Assembly (NCBI GenBank): GCA_026168455.1
Contig: CM047426.1
Coordinates: 88,067,986 to 88,131,985 of the forward strand
DNA: 64,000 nucleotides
Reading direction: 5' to 3'
Origin: Theocolax elegans
Lineage: Eukaryota; Arthropoda; Insecta; Hymenoptera; Cerocephalidae
This document shows positions 62,998-64,000 of this stretch, one piece after another. The notes below the pieces were generated by a model that saw nothing but the letters and a program-made list of their open reading frames with translations, was not told where the DNA came from and searched no databases. The position numbers were made by a program, and so were the translations under genes. The first letter of the stretch is position 1, and every line of letters starts with the position of its first letter.

Positions 62998-64000
62998 TTC
63001 GTTGTCTGAATTAGGAGTAATTGAGGTATTGGTTTCTGAATTAATGTTGTTAATTTTATTTAGTAATGATGTGCATTTACTTTTAATACTGGAATTTCTT
63101 ACATTCGGATAAACGTCATCTTTGATAAATTCTTGGAATTTTTTTATATCATCGGTGTATTGAAGTATTATATTAATTGGGTTTTTGACTCCCTGTATGT
63201 TTTCCAAAAGGCTTTTAAATTGATTGTAATCTAATAGTGTATTGGCGTTATTGAGATAATCTTTGATTGATGTAAGTTTTTCATCTAAACTATCCGAGGG
63301 TATTTTTCCGGATTTTTTGGATGTATTAGGGTTACCTACTTCTAATTTATCTTGAATTAAAACTTTAGTTTTGTTTTTGTTTTTGGGTATAAGCACGAAT
63401 CCTTCGTTATCTTCTAAGTTTGATTCTTTTTGAGAGTCGTTGGAGCTTATAATTGAGTGTGTACGTTTAAGTTTGTCTTTATTTTCATTTGTCTGATTGT
63501 TGAATATAATTGAGTCTTCGTTGGGAGTGAGATTTATTGTATTGGTGTTAATCGTAGGTGTAGTAATATTTGTGTTTATATTCGATTTATCCTGTGTAAT
63601 TTCACTATTGTTGGTTTTGAAACCTTGATCATTGTTTATATTATTAGGATTAGTTGGTGTTTGTGAATGGTCAATAAAGTCAGTTATGTTACAGTTTTTC
63701 GCTACATGGCCTTCGTTTTTACATATGAAACATTTTAATTGCTCTGTACCAGCGAAAATGATGTAGTCTAGTTCATTGTATTTAATTTTGAAGATATCTG
63801 GTATTTTATTAACGTCGTCTGGTTTTATATACACTTGACGTCTAAAACTGGAAATATGATTGTATCCTTCTTTTGATATGGATGCTTTTAGTGTTGTGAC
63901 TGATGAAGTACGTTTTATATGTAATTGTTCAAGAATAGTTTCTAAAGTATAATTAGGTATGTCTGGGGATACATTAGAAAATAGTATTCTTTTGCTGTTA
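62995..64000 (-). CDS. LINE ORF1: Gag-like nucleic-acid-binding protein, 5'-partial
   Basis: The frame is open from the stop at 62995-62997 to the right edge of the window, so the start codon lies beyond it and any start placed within the window would be arbitrary. It would coat the element's RNA and carry it with ORF2 protein. Near the edge, sequence such as FSNVSPDIPNYTLE and YNHISSFRRQVYI resembles the RNA-binding region before the zinc knuckle in Gag-like ORF1 proteins. One CX2CX4HX4C knuckle is present (CFICKNEGHVAKNC, 63691-63732). The rest is a low-complexity Asn/Thr/Ile-rich linker with lysine-rich patches. Many related proteins carry two or three knuckles; only one is visible here. 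The reading frame is the same as that of ORF2. Confidence 0.85.
   Translation of the reverse strand, partial: NSKRILFSNVSPDIPNYTLETILEQLHIKRTSSVTTLKASISKEGYNHISSFRRQVYIKPDDVNKIPDIFKIKYNELDYIIFAGTEQLKCFICKNEGHVAKNCNITDFIDHSQTPTNPNNINNDQGFKTNNSEITQDKSNINTNITTPTINTNTINLTPNEDSIIFNNQTNENKDKLKRTHSIISSNDSQKESNLEDNEGFVLIPKNKNKTKVLIQDKLEVGNPNTSKKSGKIPSDSLDEKLTSIKDYLNNANTLLDYNQFKSLLENIQGVKNPINIILQYTDDIKKFQEFIKDDVYPNVRNSSIKSKCTSLLNKINNINSETNTSITPNSDNE

Larger units (their letters stand above)
59152..64000 (-). mobile_element. Non-LTR retrotransposon (LINE, I/Jockey-like group), 5' end outside window
   Basis: Read on the minus strand, the element consists of ORF1 (Gag-like), ORF2 (endonuclease, reverse transcriptase, RNase H-like remnant), a 137-base 3' UTR and a 22-base poly(A) tail (seen as T at 59152-59173). 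There are no LTRs. The tail and two-ORF plan are those of LINEs copied by target-primed reverse transcription. Both ORFs are open, so the copy looks young. The right edge of the window cuts ORF1, so total length and target-site duplication cannot be judged. Clade placement beyond the I/Jockey/R1/LOA group needs a tree. Confidence 0.9.

Noticed and set aside
59603..63112. Several + strand frames of 60-90 codons across the retrotransposon
   Set aside because: They are antisense shadows of ORF1 and ORF2.

Overview
This window looks like nuclear DNA of an insect. It is AT-rich, has many simple-sequence tracts (GA, TA, CA, TTC, GGA), spliceosomal intron signals, an arthropod-type non-LTR retrotransposon and a decayed Penelope-like element. 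CpG and CGCG words are frequent for such AT-rich DNA, which would fit Hymenoptera (ant, bee or wasp), but that placement is inference. No bacterial-type genes or operons, no CRISPR and no rRNA are seen, and I could not support any tRNA. Nearly all short open frames are chance frames in non-coding DNA.

Layout. From 1 to about 57.4 kb the DNA is almost all non-coding and reads best as introns or flanks of one or more long-intron genes. The best coding exon is 19391-19640 on the + strand. It has an acceptor, a start codon with two short upstream ORFs, 69 codons and a GTAAGT donor, but I do not recognise the protein. A weaker candidate first exon lies at 24479-24563. At 9468/9469, 45522/45523 and 53720/53721 a 3' splice site is joined directly to a 5' splice site on the same strand. 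That is the arrangement of recursive (ratchet) splice points in very long insect introns. Two of the three have a second donor 45-47 nt further on.

Repeats. Four near-palindromic foldback elements (3691-4019, 17809-18192, about 18923-19254, 57423-57849) have G-rich ends next to TTAA or a one-base variant at most ends, so they look like TTAA-targeting MITEs. A 1.2 kb unit is duplicated head to tail at 50629-53050, and its copies differ mostly in homopolymer length, so an assembly artefact is possible. A frameshifted Penelope-like endonuclease remnant lies at 25737-26281 on the minus strand.

From 59152 to the window edge a non-LTR retrotransposon lies on the minus strand. It has a poly(A) tail, a short 3' UTR, an intact 1226-codon ORF2 (endonuclease, reverse transcriptase, degenerate RNase H-like region, CCHC finger) and a Gag-like ORF1 that runs off the right edge. 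ORF1 and ORF2 share one reading frame and are separated only by a stop codon and one further codon (TAA ACT ATG).
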